NCBI GenBank assembly: GCA_012523655.1
Contig: JAAYTV010000139.1
Location: 1 to 19,164, forward strand
Direction: 5' to 3'
Source of the DNA: a bacterium
GTDB lineage: Bacteria > Zhuqueibacterota > Zhuqueibacteria > Residuimicrobiales > Residuimicrobiaceae
Length of the DNA stretch: 19,164 nt
Shown: positions 1-6,330 of the stretch, in pieces
How positions within the stretch are numbered: position 1 is the stretch's first letter
Layout: every line of letters begins with the position of its first letter
The notes under the pieces: model-generated
The model's input: the letters and a program-made list of their open reading frames with translations, nothing else
Told to the model about the DNA's origin: nothing
The model's database searches: none
Translations under genes and position numbers: made by a program

Positions 1-878
1 AATTTTTTCAAAAGCTGATTCAAATCCTGGCTGCGGCTGAGCAGTTGGCGTTTGATGTCCGCCCGCGCTCTGTCCATCTCACGACGATGCTCTGCAGAAA
101 TGCGCCGGCGGATGCCGTTCATTTCCTCCAACTGGGATTGTTTGGTTTGCAGTTCGATGTGGTTGGACAGCAGCACCGCTTCCAACTCTTGAATCTTTTC
201 CGGAGTGAGTTCGCTCTGCCCCAGCTGGGCGTCGACCACGCCCCGGTTGAAAGCGAACAGCCGGTTTTCCGCTTCTGTCAGTTTTTTCTTGTAGAGCTCC
301 ATCTGCTGCGTGCTGAAGGTGCTGGCCGCAGAGATGGTTTTTTCCTGATTTTCCTTGGACTCCTGGATGGCCATTTTCGTCATCGCCCTGGCCAGGACGT
401 AGGCTTCATGGGCCGTGGGGCCGGTGGCTTTGATTTCGATCATATTATAGCTTACCAGCCGTGCGCTGATCAGTCTGCGCAGATGTTCCACATATTTTTG
501 CTCGGCGATGATCTGGGGATCGATGCCCGGATGCTCATACCGTGTCTGTTGAATCAGCGCGGCCAGTTTCGGGTTGTTCTTGATCGATAGACTGTCCACC
601 AGCTTGACTAAAAATTCATGGCTCGAAATGCGCCGACGCAGCATCTCCAGCTCTTCGCGTTGCGGATAGTTCGGCACAAAGCGCAGTTGCGATCCGGATA
701 AGAGATCGGTCTCCTGGATCATGACCGTGGCCATCGACTCGTATTTTTCCGGCGTCAAGAGGGCGACGAGAAGACCGGTGATCAAGCAGGCGGTGGTTAC
801 GCAAAAGATGATCAGTTTATGCCGCATCAAAGTGCGCCAGATGTTCTGCCAGCTAAACGAGGCGGTTGGAGCCACCAT
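1..878 (-). CDS. Wzz/GumC-like polysaccharide chain-length regulator, N-terminal part
   Basis: The gene runs off the left edge, so only its first 292 residues are seen. A short cytoplasmic tail is followed by a membrane segment at about residues 21-41 (KLIIFCVTTACLITGLLVAL) and then a motif typical of Wzz proteins after the first helix (LTPEKYESMATVMIQ). From about residue 160 onward the protein is long, charged and alpha-helical, as expected for the periplasmic coiled-coil arm of polysaccharide co-polymerases. This family sits in the inner membrane and sets the length of, or helps export, O-antigen or exopolysaccharide. The second membrane helix and any C-terminal tyrosine-kinase domain lie outside the window, so a plain Wzz cannot be told from a Wzc-type fusion. 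The ATG start is supported by AAAGGA 7 bases upstream. It lies 44 bases after the Wza-like gene and is probably co-transcribed with it. Confidence 0.88.
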   Translation of the reverse strand, partial: MVAPTASFSWQNIWRTLMRHKLIIFCVTTACLITGLLVALLTPEKYESMATVMIQETDLLSGSQLRFVPNYPQREELEMLRRRISSHEFLVKLVDSLSIKNNPKLAALIQQTRYEHPGIDPQIIAEQKYVEHLRRLISARLVSYNMIEIKATGPTAHEAYVLARAMTKMAIQESKENQEKTISAASTFSTQQMELYKKKLTEAENRLFAFNRGVVDAQLGQSELTPEKIQELEAVLLSNHIELQTKQSQLEEMNGIRRRISAEHRREMDRARADIKRQLLSRSQDLNQLLKK

Positions 879-922
879 GGATCGGTCCTTTCTAGTATCA
901 TGGATGGTTTGAACGCAGCATC

Positions 923-1876
923 CTATCGAATTAACGTGTACACAAAGGCGGTGAGCGCCGTGCCGGTGAAGATCATAAAAAAGTCCCACACCACGCTCTC
1001 CCGAATGAGCTTTTTTCGCGGCACAAAGATCGTGTCGCCGCCCTGTACGATGAAGAAAGCAGGAGAGCCCTCATCGGCATAGCGGGCGACGTCCACTCGG
1101 GTCACATTCGAGATCGCACCCTTTTTACGAATGACGCGCACTTCGTCCAACTTGGCCTGGGCGCTTGGCCCGCCGGCGGTCACCAGCGCTTCCAGGATGT
1201 TAAGCTCTTTGTTGAATGAGATAACGCCGGGGTGGAGCACCTCCCCATAGATGAACAGGACGTTCTGCTGAGCCTGGATGGATTCCATGCCCGAGCTGGG
1301 CACATTGCCTACAACAGCCGGCACATAGATGTTGTCGCCGGGCTCGATCACCGGCAGCTGGTCAAACGTCTGGTTACGCAGAATGCTCGCCAGATCCACC
1401 TGAGTGGTCTGCGGTTCGCCCTGCTTTCCGCCCCGGATGATGATGACATTGTTCAAATTGGCGTTATCCAGCGGGCCGCCGGCTTCGGAGATGATCTGCC
1501 ACAGGTTGGGGATGATTTCAAAGCTGAATTTTCCGGGATTGCGGATGCTGCCCATGAGGTAAACCGTTCGACTGCCATACTCGACGACCTTGACGGTCGC
1601 GTGCGTGATCCGTTGATTGTACAGAGAAATTCTCTCAACGATCGCCGCCGCCAGCTGATCAACCGTCAAGCCGGCAGCTCGGATCGTTCCCCCCACCGGC
1701 AACTGCAGCGTGCCGTCCTCTCCGATGGTCGCTTGAAGATTCAGCTCCGCATCCTGCCAGAACGTGACAGAGAGGACATCCCCGTTTCCGATCATATAGT
1801 CCTGCGCCGCTGGCGCGGTGCTCAAGAGTCCGAAGCAGAACAGTGTGACCAGTCCAATGCGTATCCGTTGAATCAC
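923..1876 (-). CDS. Wza-like polysaccharide export protein (Poly_export + two SLBB domains)
   Basis: A 317-residue exported protein. A signal peptide (about residues 1-24, ending APAA) is followed by a Poly_export domain at about 26-102 (beginning YMIGNGDVLSVTFW), an SLBB domain at about 105-187 (VYLMGSIRNPGKFSF) and a second SLBB at about 215-295 (IYGEVLHPGVISF). A hydrophobic C-terminal helix at about 298-316 matches the helix that crosses the outer membrane in E. coli Wza. By family it forms the ring-shaped outer-membrane exit channel for capsule or exopolysaccharide and works with the Wzz-like protein encoded next to it. No lipobox cysteine follows the signal peptide, unlike E. coli Wza. 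The start is set at GTG 1876 because GAGGAGG lies 4 bases upstream; an in-frame ATG at 1894 would place that ribosome site inside the gene. Confidence 0.93.
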   Translation of the reverse strand: MIQRIRIGLVTLFCFGLLSTAPAAQDYMIGNGDVLSVTFWQDAELNLQATIGEDGTLQLPVGGTIRAAGLTVDQLAAAIVERISLYNQRITHATVKVVEYGSRTVYLMGSIRNPGKFSFEIIPNLWQIISEAGGPLDNANLNNVIIIRGGKQGEPQTTQVDLASILRNQTFDQLPVIEPGDNIYVPAVVGNVPSSGMESIQAQQNVLFIYGEVLHPGVISFNKELNILEALVTAGGPSAQAKLDEVRVIRKKGAISNVTRVDVARYADEGSPAFFIVQGGDTIFVPRKKLIRESVVWDFFMIFTGTALTAFVYTLIR

Positions 1877-1880
1877 AAAA

Positions 1881-1887
1881 CCTCCTC
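1881..1887 (-). promoter_or_regulatory. Shine-Dalgarno site that fixes the GTG start of the Wza-like gene
   Basis: GAGGAGG followed by TTTT and GTG (1876-1874). It overlaps the codons downstream of the alternative ATG at 1894, which itself has no good ribosome site, so the GTG is preferred. Confidence 0.75.
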
Positions 1888-1907
1888 GATGCATGAATCA
1901 GCTGGGA

Positions 1908-3761
1908 TCACGGGAGAGTCTTCCCGGTCACCGTATTACTTCCCGAACAATGTCCAAAGACATCATAGACAAAGATACGATAAAAATAAGTCGTATTGGC
2001 TTCCAAACCCATATCGTCGTAAGAGGTGACTGAGGCGGTGTTCAGTACAGCCGTCGGCGTCACGGTCGAATCCACCCGCGAGGTCTTGGAGCGGAACAAG
2101 CGATAGGATTGAAAGTGCGCGTCCGTGCTGCTGGTCCAGGACAAGCGCAGCGCCCCGGAGATGTACGAGGCCGGAGCAGCCAGGACCACCGGTTTGGGCG
2201 GCGCCAGGGTTGACGTGGTGACGGTCACCACGTTGCTGCGGCTCGATTGACCGCTGACATCAAAGGTGTAGACGACGTAGCGGTACGTGGTTTTGTCCGC
2301 CAGCTTGCTGTCCTGATAAGTGATCTGGTCGCGGCTGGAGATCACGCTCAACAACGGAGAGGAGAGATTGACATCGCTCCCTTCAGAGCGGAAGATCCGG
2401 TAGTTGCCGAAATCCTTGTCCACGCTCTTGGTCCAGTTGAGCAGAACGGATTGTTGGCTTTGCAGATAGGAGACATCGCAATGAACGGGTGTGGGGGGCA
2501 AGTCCGGCGATGTTTTGCCGACGACAATGTTGCTGCCGGAAGAAAAGCCCAGAGCGTCCGTGACGTATACGCGATAATAATAGGTGGTGTTGGCAGCCAG
2601 GGCGCTGTCTAACAGGCTTGTGGTGGACGCACTGGAAACGATACCCACCAACGTGCTGCTGGAATCGACCTGTTGGGCGGTATGACGGTAGAGTTTGTAG
2701 TTGATAAAGCCGGTGCCGTTGTAAGCGGTCCAGGACAGAAAAAGCCGGTCAAACTCCGTGGCATAGGGAACCGGATCCAGCAGATACACCGCCTGCGGTC
2801 TGTTTTTGATGATCAGAGACGTTTCCGCGCTGATCTCGCGGGCCGTGTTCCCCACCGCATCGGTGAACCGGGCGGTCAGCGCGCCGTTGATGATCTCAAA
2901 TTGCTGCGGGATGGGCCAGTCCAACGAGTAGAGCCCATCGCCGGGCGATACATCTCCATGCGAGCCGTCATCGTACAGGGCCAGCTCGGAAAGATGATTC
3001 CCGAGGTCGACAGACACCGTTCCCATGGGCTCTGACGTGCGCACCCGGATCCTGAGGGTGTCGCCGGCCCGCATCGGCTGATCCTGATAGTTGAACACCA
3101 CCTCCTGAATTTGCGCCTGGGTATCGAGAATGATTTGATCGGATAAGACGCCGTCCAGAAGGCTGTCGTCTCCACCGCGGAATCGCGCGTAGACTTTTTT
3201 AATGCCGTCCCCCGGAATCAACTCCCAGGTTTTTTCCGCTGCGTAGGATTCCCAGTTGGCATTCGCAAAGGTTGAATCATGGCTGATCATGGTGTAAAGC
3301 GTGCCGGTCGGAGCGACAAAGGAGAGCGTAACCGTCCGTGAGGAGGTATGCGTCGCTCCTGAGTTGATGGTAAAGGTGTAAAAGCCCGCTTTGGCGGACA
3401 GGGCCTCTGACATCGGTCCTTCATAGCCCGCCTGACTGCGCGCGGAGATTCGATACTGATAGGAGCGGCCGTTCTGCACCGAACGATCCAGGTATTCCGC
3501 GGTATGGGTGGAATCCAGCCTTCGCAGAGTCTGCGACACGGAATCCGATCGATAGATGTAATAGGCGCTGATCTCCGGAGCGGTGATTTTCTCCCAGGTC
3601 AATCGCAGACGACGATCCCCGTTGGAGATGGAAAGAATGACCGGCGCCGGCGGATAAAGTGAATGGTCCAACCGTTCGGGCGCTTCGGGCAGTTTTTCGC
3701 AGCGGAACACGCCCAGGCCGGTTCCCACCATCAGCAGGGCGATAAGCGTTTTTTTTACCAT
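1908..3761 (-). CDS. Exported multidomain fibronectin type III protein of the polysaccharide operon
   Basis: A 617-residue extracytoplasmic protein. The N-terminus (MVKKTLIALLMVGTGLG) is a signal sequence ending at Cys21, but the bases before the cysteine read VFR, a poor lipobox. Fibronectin type III domains lie at about 37-125, 324-417, 422-517 and 521-616. The last three are clearly repeats of one another, sharing LSWT...D..F..Y.LFRS and an NTTY.YR..V.D..G..S.SN ending. Between them are an Ig-like module at about 127-214 (W.L.PGDG.K.VYARF...D.I.LDT) and another beta module at about 218-310 with the acidic motif DDGSHGDVSPGDGLYS, possibly calcium-binding. The ATG at 3761 has AGGAG 7 bases upstream, overlapping the stop of the preceding gene; an earlier in-frame start at 3800 would lie inside that gene. 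Function is not known. Its place between the PEGA gene and wza-like gene suggests a surface or periplasmic partner of polysaccharide export, for example binding glycan or anchoring it. Confidence 0.85.
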   Translation of the reverse strand: MVKKTLIALLMVGTGLGVFRCEKLPEAPERLDHSLYPPAPVILSISNGDRRLRLTWEKITAPEISAYYIYRSDSVSQTLRRLDSTHTAEYLDRSVQNGRSYQYRISARSQAGYEGPMSEALSAKAGFYTFTINSGATHTSSRTVTLSFVAPTGTLYTMISHDSTFANANWESYAAEKTWELIPGDGIKKVYARFRGGDDSLLDGVLSDQIILDTQAQIQEVVFNYQDQPMRAGDTLRIRVRTSEPMGTVSVDLGNHLSELALYDDGSHGDVSPGDGLYSLDWPIPQQFEIINGALTARFTDAVGNTAREISAETSLIIKNRPQAVYLLDPVPYATEFDRLFLSWTAYNGTGFINYKLYRHTAQQVDSSSTLVGIVSSASTTSLLDSALAANTTYYYRVYVTDALGFSSGSNIVVGKTSPDLPPTPVHCDVSYLQSQQSVLLNWTKSVDKDFGNYRIFRSEGSDVNLSSPLLSVISSRDQITYQDSKLADKTTYRYVVYTFDVSGQSSRSNVVTVTTSTLAPPKPVVLAAPASYISGALRLSWTSSTDAHFQSYRLFRSKTSRVDSTVTPTAVLNTASVTSYDDMGLEANTTYFYRIFVYDVFGHCSGSNTVTGKTLP

Positions 3762-3774
3762 GAGCGCTCTCCTG

Positions 3775-4521
3775 CTATTTAGCCAAAGGCATGTTGACAT
3801 TGATCTTTACTCCCATATCGGTTACTTTTGCCGCCGAGGTGACCGCGGGCATAAACTCAATGTGACGAAAATTTTTTGGAAAGTGCGCGGCCACGTCAAA
3901 AAGATTAAACAGATAGATGCCCAAGGCGGCGCCGGCGCAGATCATTCTCACCTGTTCGGCATCCTTGACGCTCTGGTGCGCATCGCTCAACGCCTGCCAG
4001 GCTTTGGGCTCAAGAGCGACGGATTTCTGCGCCAGCTCATACTCCACCTTGCGGGTGTTAAAGCTGTTTGATTGATCTCGATAATATTTTTCCGCAAAGC
4101 CCAGAGAGGCCAGGGAGCAAAGTTGCAGCACGATGATCAGCTTGCTCTGCATAAAGCGATCGCTGTAATGCTGCCCCCAGCCGGGTACGATGAAGGAACG
4201 CCAGAAGGCCTTGGTCCGCGTTTTGGGCGTCAGGTAGAAATAGATGCTCTTAATGGACTTTTCGTTGAAATCAATGGTATAGGACCAGTTCTGGTAGCCC
4301 TTTTTAAAAGCCCACATTCGGTATTCGCCGGAGAGATCAAAGCCGAACTGACACGGGGTTTTGCCTACGACCTCGCTTTCGATATAGACTGTGGCGCCCT
4401 GCGGATTGGAGTCAATCAGAAAGCCTTTCTGCGGTTGCGCTGATGGAGCGACGGCCTGACTGTAAGCTTGGTCACAAAAACTGATGAGGATGCCGAACAA
4501 TAGGGTGCAGATGCACTTCAT
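3775..4521 (-). CDS. PEGA-domain membrane protein with DUF5683-type C-terminus
   Basis: A 248-residue protein. A signal peptide at about 1-22 (cleavage near YSQA) precedes a PEGA domain at about 31-99 (GFLIDSNPQGATVYIESEVVGKTP), a small beta domain often found in surface or S-layer-associated proteins. The rest resembles DUF5683: the motif RSFIVPGWGQHYSDR at about 108-122, a membrane segment at about 127-143, a helical stretch, and a second membrane segment at about 192-208 ending in LFNLFDVAAHFPK. GGAGG lies 8 bases upstream of the ATG. It is the first gene of the minus-strand operon, its stop 13 bases before the fibronectin gene. Role unknown; membrane-anchored with the PEGA domain outside the cytoplasm is an inference from the topology. 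The domain calls come from motif recognition, not a profile search. Confidence 0.85.
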   Translation of the reverse strand: MKCICTLLFGILISFCDQAYSQAVAPSAQPQKGFLIDSNPQGATVYIESEVVGKTPCQFGFDLSGEYRMWAFKKGYQNWSYTIDFNEKSIKSIYFYLTPKTRTKAFWRSFIVPGWGQHYSDRFMQSKLIIVLQLCSLASLGFAEKYYRDQSNSFNTRKVEYELAQKSVALEPKAWQALSDAHQSVKDAEQVRMICAGAALGIYLFNLFDVAAHFPKNFRHIEFMPAVTSAAKVTDMGVKINVNMPLAK

Positions 4522-4671
4522 ACCAAAATCCTCCGCGGTCGCTTTGCTGTACGCCGCCCTTTGCTTTAACCTCGCAGAAGAGGGGGCAGGTGAAAGTGTA
4601 ACTAGAAGAACGGCCTCTTTTGTTTTATTTTTGCTTGTGTTACCTGATATAAAGAATTTAAACTCGTTTTG

Positions 4672-4701
4672 GAAAAAGTCGAAAAAAATGTTGACTTTTT
4701 C
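4672..4701. promoter_or_regulatory. Perfect 9-bp inverted repeat, operator-like
   Basis: GAAAAAGTC (4672-4680) and GACTTTTTC (4693-4701) are exact reverse complements, separated by 12 bases, so the arm centres are 21 bp apart, two turns of the helix. The right arm overlaps the -35 box of the plus-strand promoter at 4691. This is the arrangement of a binding site for a dimeric repressor. No regulator gene is visible in the window. Confidence 0.45.
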
Positions 4702-4720
4702 GTTATTATTGATTTATTAA
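4691..4720 (+). promoter_or_regulatory. Predicted sigma-70 promoter of the candidate small RNA
   Basis: TTGACT (4691-4696), 18-base spacer, TATTAA (4715-4720). Predicted transcription start near 4727. The -35 box matches five of six consensus bases; the -10 box four of six. Confidence 0.45.
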
Positions 4721-4726
4721 CATAAA

Positions 4727-4813
4727 GCAGCCACGGCCATTCTGATGAATAGCCTGGACTAGCCAAACTGCCAGTTCAGAGACTTTGCCGAGTCGACTGG
4801 CAGTTTTTTTTTT
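4727..4813 (+). ncRNA. Candidate small noncoding RNA ending in an intrinsic terminator
   Basis: A predicted plus-strand promoter and a strong plus-strand terminator enclose about 87 bases with no meaningful ORF. The 5' part contains the direct repeat TAGCC-TGGAC-TAGCC (4750-4764); the 3' part is the terminator stem. It does not match a riboswitch or other RNA class I recognise. It could instead be the leader or remnant of a lost gene. Inference from signals only. Confidence 0.35.
4765..4813 (+). terminator. Strong rho-independent terminator
   Basis: An 11-bp perfect stem, AAACTGCCAGT (4765-4775) with ACTGGCAGTTT (4796-4806), whose 20-base loop holds an inner GACT/AGTC stem (4781-4784, 4791-4794). 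An uninterrupted T run covers 4804-4813. There is no matching T run for the minus strand, so it acts on plus-strand transcripts. Confidence 0.85.
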
Positions 4814-4826
4814 AATAAAGCAACAC

Positions 4827-4983
4827 TTCGCCTACAAGCGAAAAGGCATACTAAGCCCTCCCCGCTTTTGCGGATAGGCCGCTATCAACGCGGCCCTATC
4901 TGTTTGAGATGGCGGCGCTGACAGGCGGAAATGAAAATACAAAATGATACAATAAAGCATACCAAACGCCTATAGGCGTCTGG
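4827..4983. other. Cluster of three hairpins
   Basis: TTCGC/GCGAA (4827-4831 with 4838-4842); GATAGGCCGC with GCGGCCCTATC (4873-4882 with 4890-4900, one bulged C); and a 9-bp stem with one mismatch around the perfect 14-base palindrome ACGCCTATAGGCGT (4966-4979, extended stem 4962-4983). None has a proper T run. They may be a structured transcript, decayed repeats, or weak terminators for the small minus-strand ORF just to the right. Confidence 0.4.
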
Positions 4984-4992
4984 ACCACCAAT

Positions 4993-5232
4993 TTAAAATA
5001 ATTGAAGTTGAGCTGCGTCTGTCCTCACAGGTGCATAGCTTAGGCGTGGGGGGTGGAACATGTAAAGCACGTTTCGTGAATGCGCGTCGGCTTCAGGAAA
5101 CAATTCCCCAAAACGATATCGGGAAATATAAACCCCGCTTATCAATATAAAAAGTGTAGAGTAGAAAGTCAAGATATTTTTAAGAAATCTATTCATTTTT
5201 TTCACCGTTTCAACTGCGACTGTTTTTTCCAT
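4993..5232 (-). CDS. Possible small membrane protein, weakly supported
   Basis: An open frame of 79 codons from ATG 5232 (or 64 from ATG 5196, which begins MNRFLKN). It contains one hydrophobic segment, NILTFYSTLFILISGVYISRY, and no recognisable domain. Ribosome sites are poor for both starts. Base composition is more AT-rich than the surrounding genes and the C-terminal half has no family-like features. It may be a chance ORF in the intergenic region; no function is proposed. Confidence 0.2.
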   Translation of the reverse strand: MEKTVAVETVKKMNRFLKNILTFYSTLFILISGVYISRYRFGELFPEADAHSRNVLYMFHPPRLSYAPVRTDAAQLQLF

Positions 5233-5478
5233 CCTACGAAAGCGGTTCAGCGTCCAAGGCCATGGCCGAGAGGAAACCATGCCCGAAAGCATCGGTTCGT
5301 TCCTGCAGGGCGTTGCGGGTGCGATTCGTGGGAAAATATTTTTGTATCATTTTAGAATTAATTTTCGTAAATAAAGTCTTATCGCAGCGTCTGCCGTCTG
5401 CTTGTAAAAGTCCTGCGGTGATCCCCAGGCGTGCTATCGGACAAGTGGATTCAGAACCGGTGCTGAAATGGAAATGGG

Positions 5479-6255
5479 ATGAAGAGAATTTTCCTTTTTT
5501 GTTTGCTGGCGCATACCCTCTGGGCTGCAGAGTATCCGGAAAAACGGGGTGCGGTAAATGACTTTGCCGGCGTTATCAGCGCCGAATACGCCGCGGAGAT
5601 AGAGGCGTTGGCCATCGAGGTGTTCAATAAAACCGGCGTGGCGATCGTCGTCTGCACCATGCCGACCATCGGCGAGGCTGATTATCGGCAATACGCCAAC
5701 GAGCTCTATCAACACTGGGGCATCGGCCGCAAGGGTGAAGACCGGGGCGTTCTTATTCTCAATGTGGTGGACATCCGTAAATTGTGGCTGGAGATCGGCT
5801 ATGGGGCAGAGGGATTCCTTTCGGATGGCGTAGCCGGCGATATTTACCGGCATGATCTTGTTCCGCAGCTGGCCCAGGGAGAATACGGCGCGGGCTTTTT
5901 GGCAGCTGTGCGCAGCATCGCCGGTCTGGCTGCCAAGGAATACAATGTAACCATCGACGGCAGCCGTGCACCACGGCAAATCCAACGCGACGGCGAGGCT
6001 TCGCCGCTGTGCACGCTGATGGTGGTGCTTTTTATCATCCTGATCATTCTGTCCAGCCGCGGCGGACTGTTGCCCTGGCTGGTGTTCAACGACGCCGGTG
6101 CGAGCCGAAGCCGGCGGCACAGGGATGACCACTGGACAGGCTGGGGCGGCGGCGGCTGGGGTGGCGGCTTTGGCGGCGGCGGTTTCGGCGGCGGCGGTTT
6201 CGGCGGTTTTGGCGGCGGCGCTTCAGGCGGCGGCGGCGCTGGAGGAGGCTATTAA
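5479..6255 (+). CDS. TPM-domain (YgcG-type) membrane-anchored protein with Gly-rich tail
   Basis: A 258-residue exported protein. A signal peptide at about 1-17 (ending LWAA) precedes a TPM domain at about 25-155, recognised from VNDFAGVIS, the TGVAIVV strand, Y.NELYQHWGIGRKGEDRGVLIL and LEIGYGAEGFLSDG. A membrane segment at about 178-193 is followed by a basic stretch and a tail of about 38 residues made almost only of Gly with Phe and Trp (221-258). This is the standard layout of bacterial TPM proteins; plant TLP18.3 (photosystem II repair) has the same domain and some members show weak phosphatase activity, but the bacterial role is not settled. It begins a run with a nucleotidyltransferase-like gene and lemA, a common association. 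The start lacks a strong ribosome site (only GGAAATGG nearby) but the signal peptide supports it. Confidence 0.88.
   Translation: MKRIFLFCLLAHTLWAAEYPEKRGAVNDFAGVISAEYAAEIEALAIEVFNKTGVAIVVCTMPTIGEADYRQYANELYQHWGIGRKGEDRGVLILNVVDIRKLWLEIGYGAEGFLSDGVAGDIYRHDLVPQLAQGEYGAGFLAAVRSIAGLAAKEYNVTIDGSRAPRQIQRDGEASPLCTLMVVLFIILIILSSRGGLLPWLVFNDAGASRSRRHRDDHWTGWGGGGWGGGFGGGGFGGGGFGGFGGGASGGGGAGGGY
6139..6249 (+). repeat. GGN-rich low-complexity stretch inside the TPM gene
   Basis: About 110 bases of imperfect GGC/GGT triplet repeats broken by TTT/TTC and TGG codons, coding the Gly/Phe/Trp tail. Such tracts vary in length by slippage and are prone to assembly error. Confidence 0.85.
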
Positions 6256-6256
6256 G

Positions 6257-6283
6257 GTGCGCAACACCGGCCTGACTGCGCAC
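6257..6283 (+). other. Hairpin directly after the TPM stop codon
   Basis: GTGCGCA (6257-6263) and TGCGCAC (6277-6283) form a perfect 7-bp stem with a 13-base loop, two bases after the TAA. There is no T run, so it is more likely a stabilising or processing hairpin inside the operon transcript than a terminator. Confidence 0.4.
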
Positions 6284-6330
6284 GGCTGTTCGTGTCAAGG
6301 TGTGATGCCATAAACCAGGAGCATAGAGTC

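Larger units (their letters stand above)
4522..5478. other. 957-base divergent intergenic region without a convincing gene
   Basis: Between the start of the minus-strand polysaccharide operon and the start of the plus-strand TPM gene. It is more AT-rich than its neighbours, especially at 4600-4720 and 5090-5240. It contains the inverted repeat, promoter, terminator and hairpins listed separately, plus one weak minus-strand ORF. The stretch 5240-5478 shows only overlapping short ORFs with no ribosome site or domain. A weak possible minus-strand promoter for the PEGA gene (TCGACT, 16 bases, TAAATT on the minus strand, about 4655-4682) is too poor to call. Confidence 0.7.

Noticed and set aside
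45..590. Plus-strand ORF of 181 codons at the left edge
   Set aside because: It is antisense to the Wzz-like gene, whose minus-strand frame has a ribosome site, a membrane segment and clear family motifs.
1232..2029. Plus-strand ORF of 265 codons
   Set aside because: Shadow of the Wza-like gene; no domain or ribosome site, composition rich in His, Arg, Gln and Asp as in antisense frames of GC-rich genes.
2247..2612. Plus-strand ORF of 121 codons
   Set aside because: Antisense to the fibronectin III repeats, no supporting signals.
4742..4748. CTGATGA, the core motif of hammerhead ribozymes
   Set aside because: No GAAA box and no flanking stems in the right places were found; the seven-base match is expected by chance.
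5262..5561. Plus-strand ORF of 99 codons before the TPM gene
   Set aside because: No ribosome site or domain, and it overlaps the TPM signal-peptide region in another frame.
6139..6249. Tandem repeat that might suggest a CRISPR or satellite array
   Set aside because: It is an imperfect GGN triplet tract in frame within the TPM protein tail, with no repeat-spacer structure.
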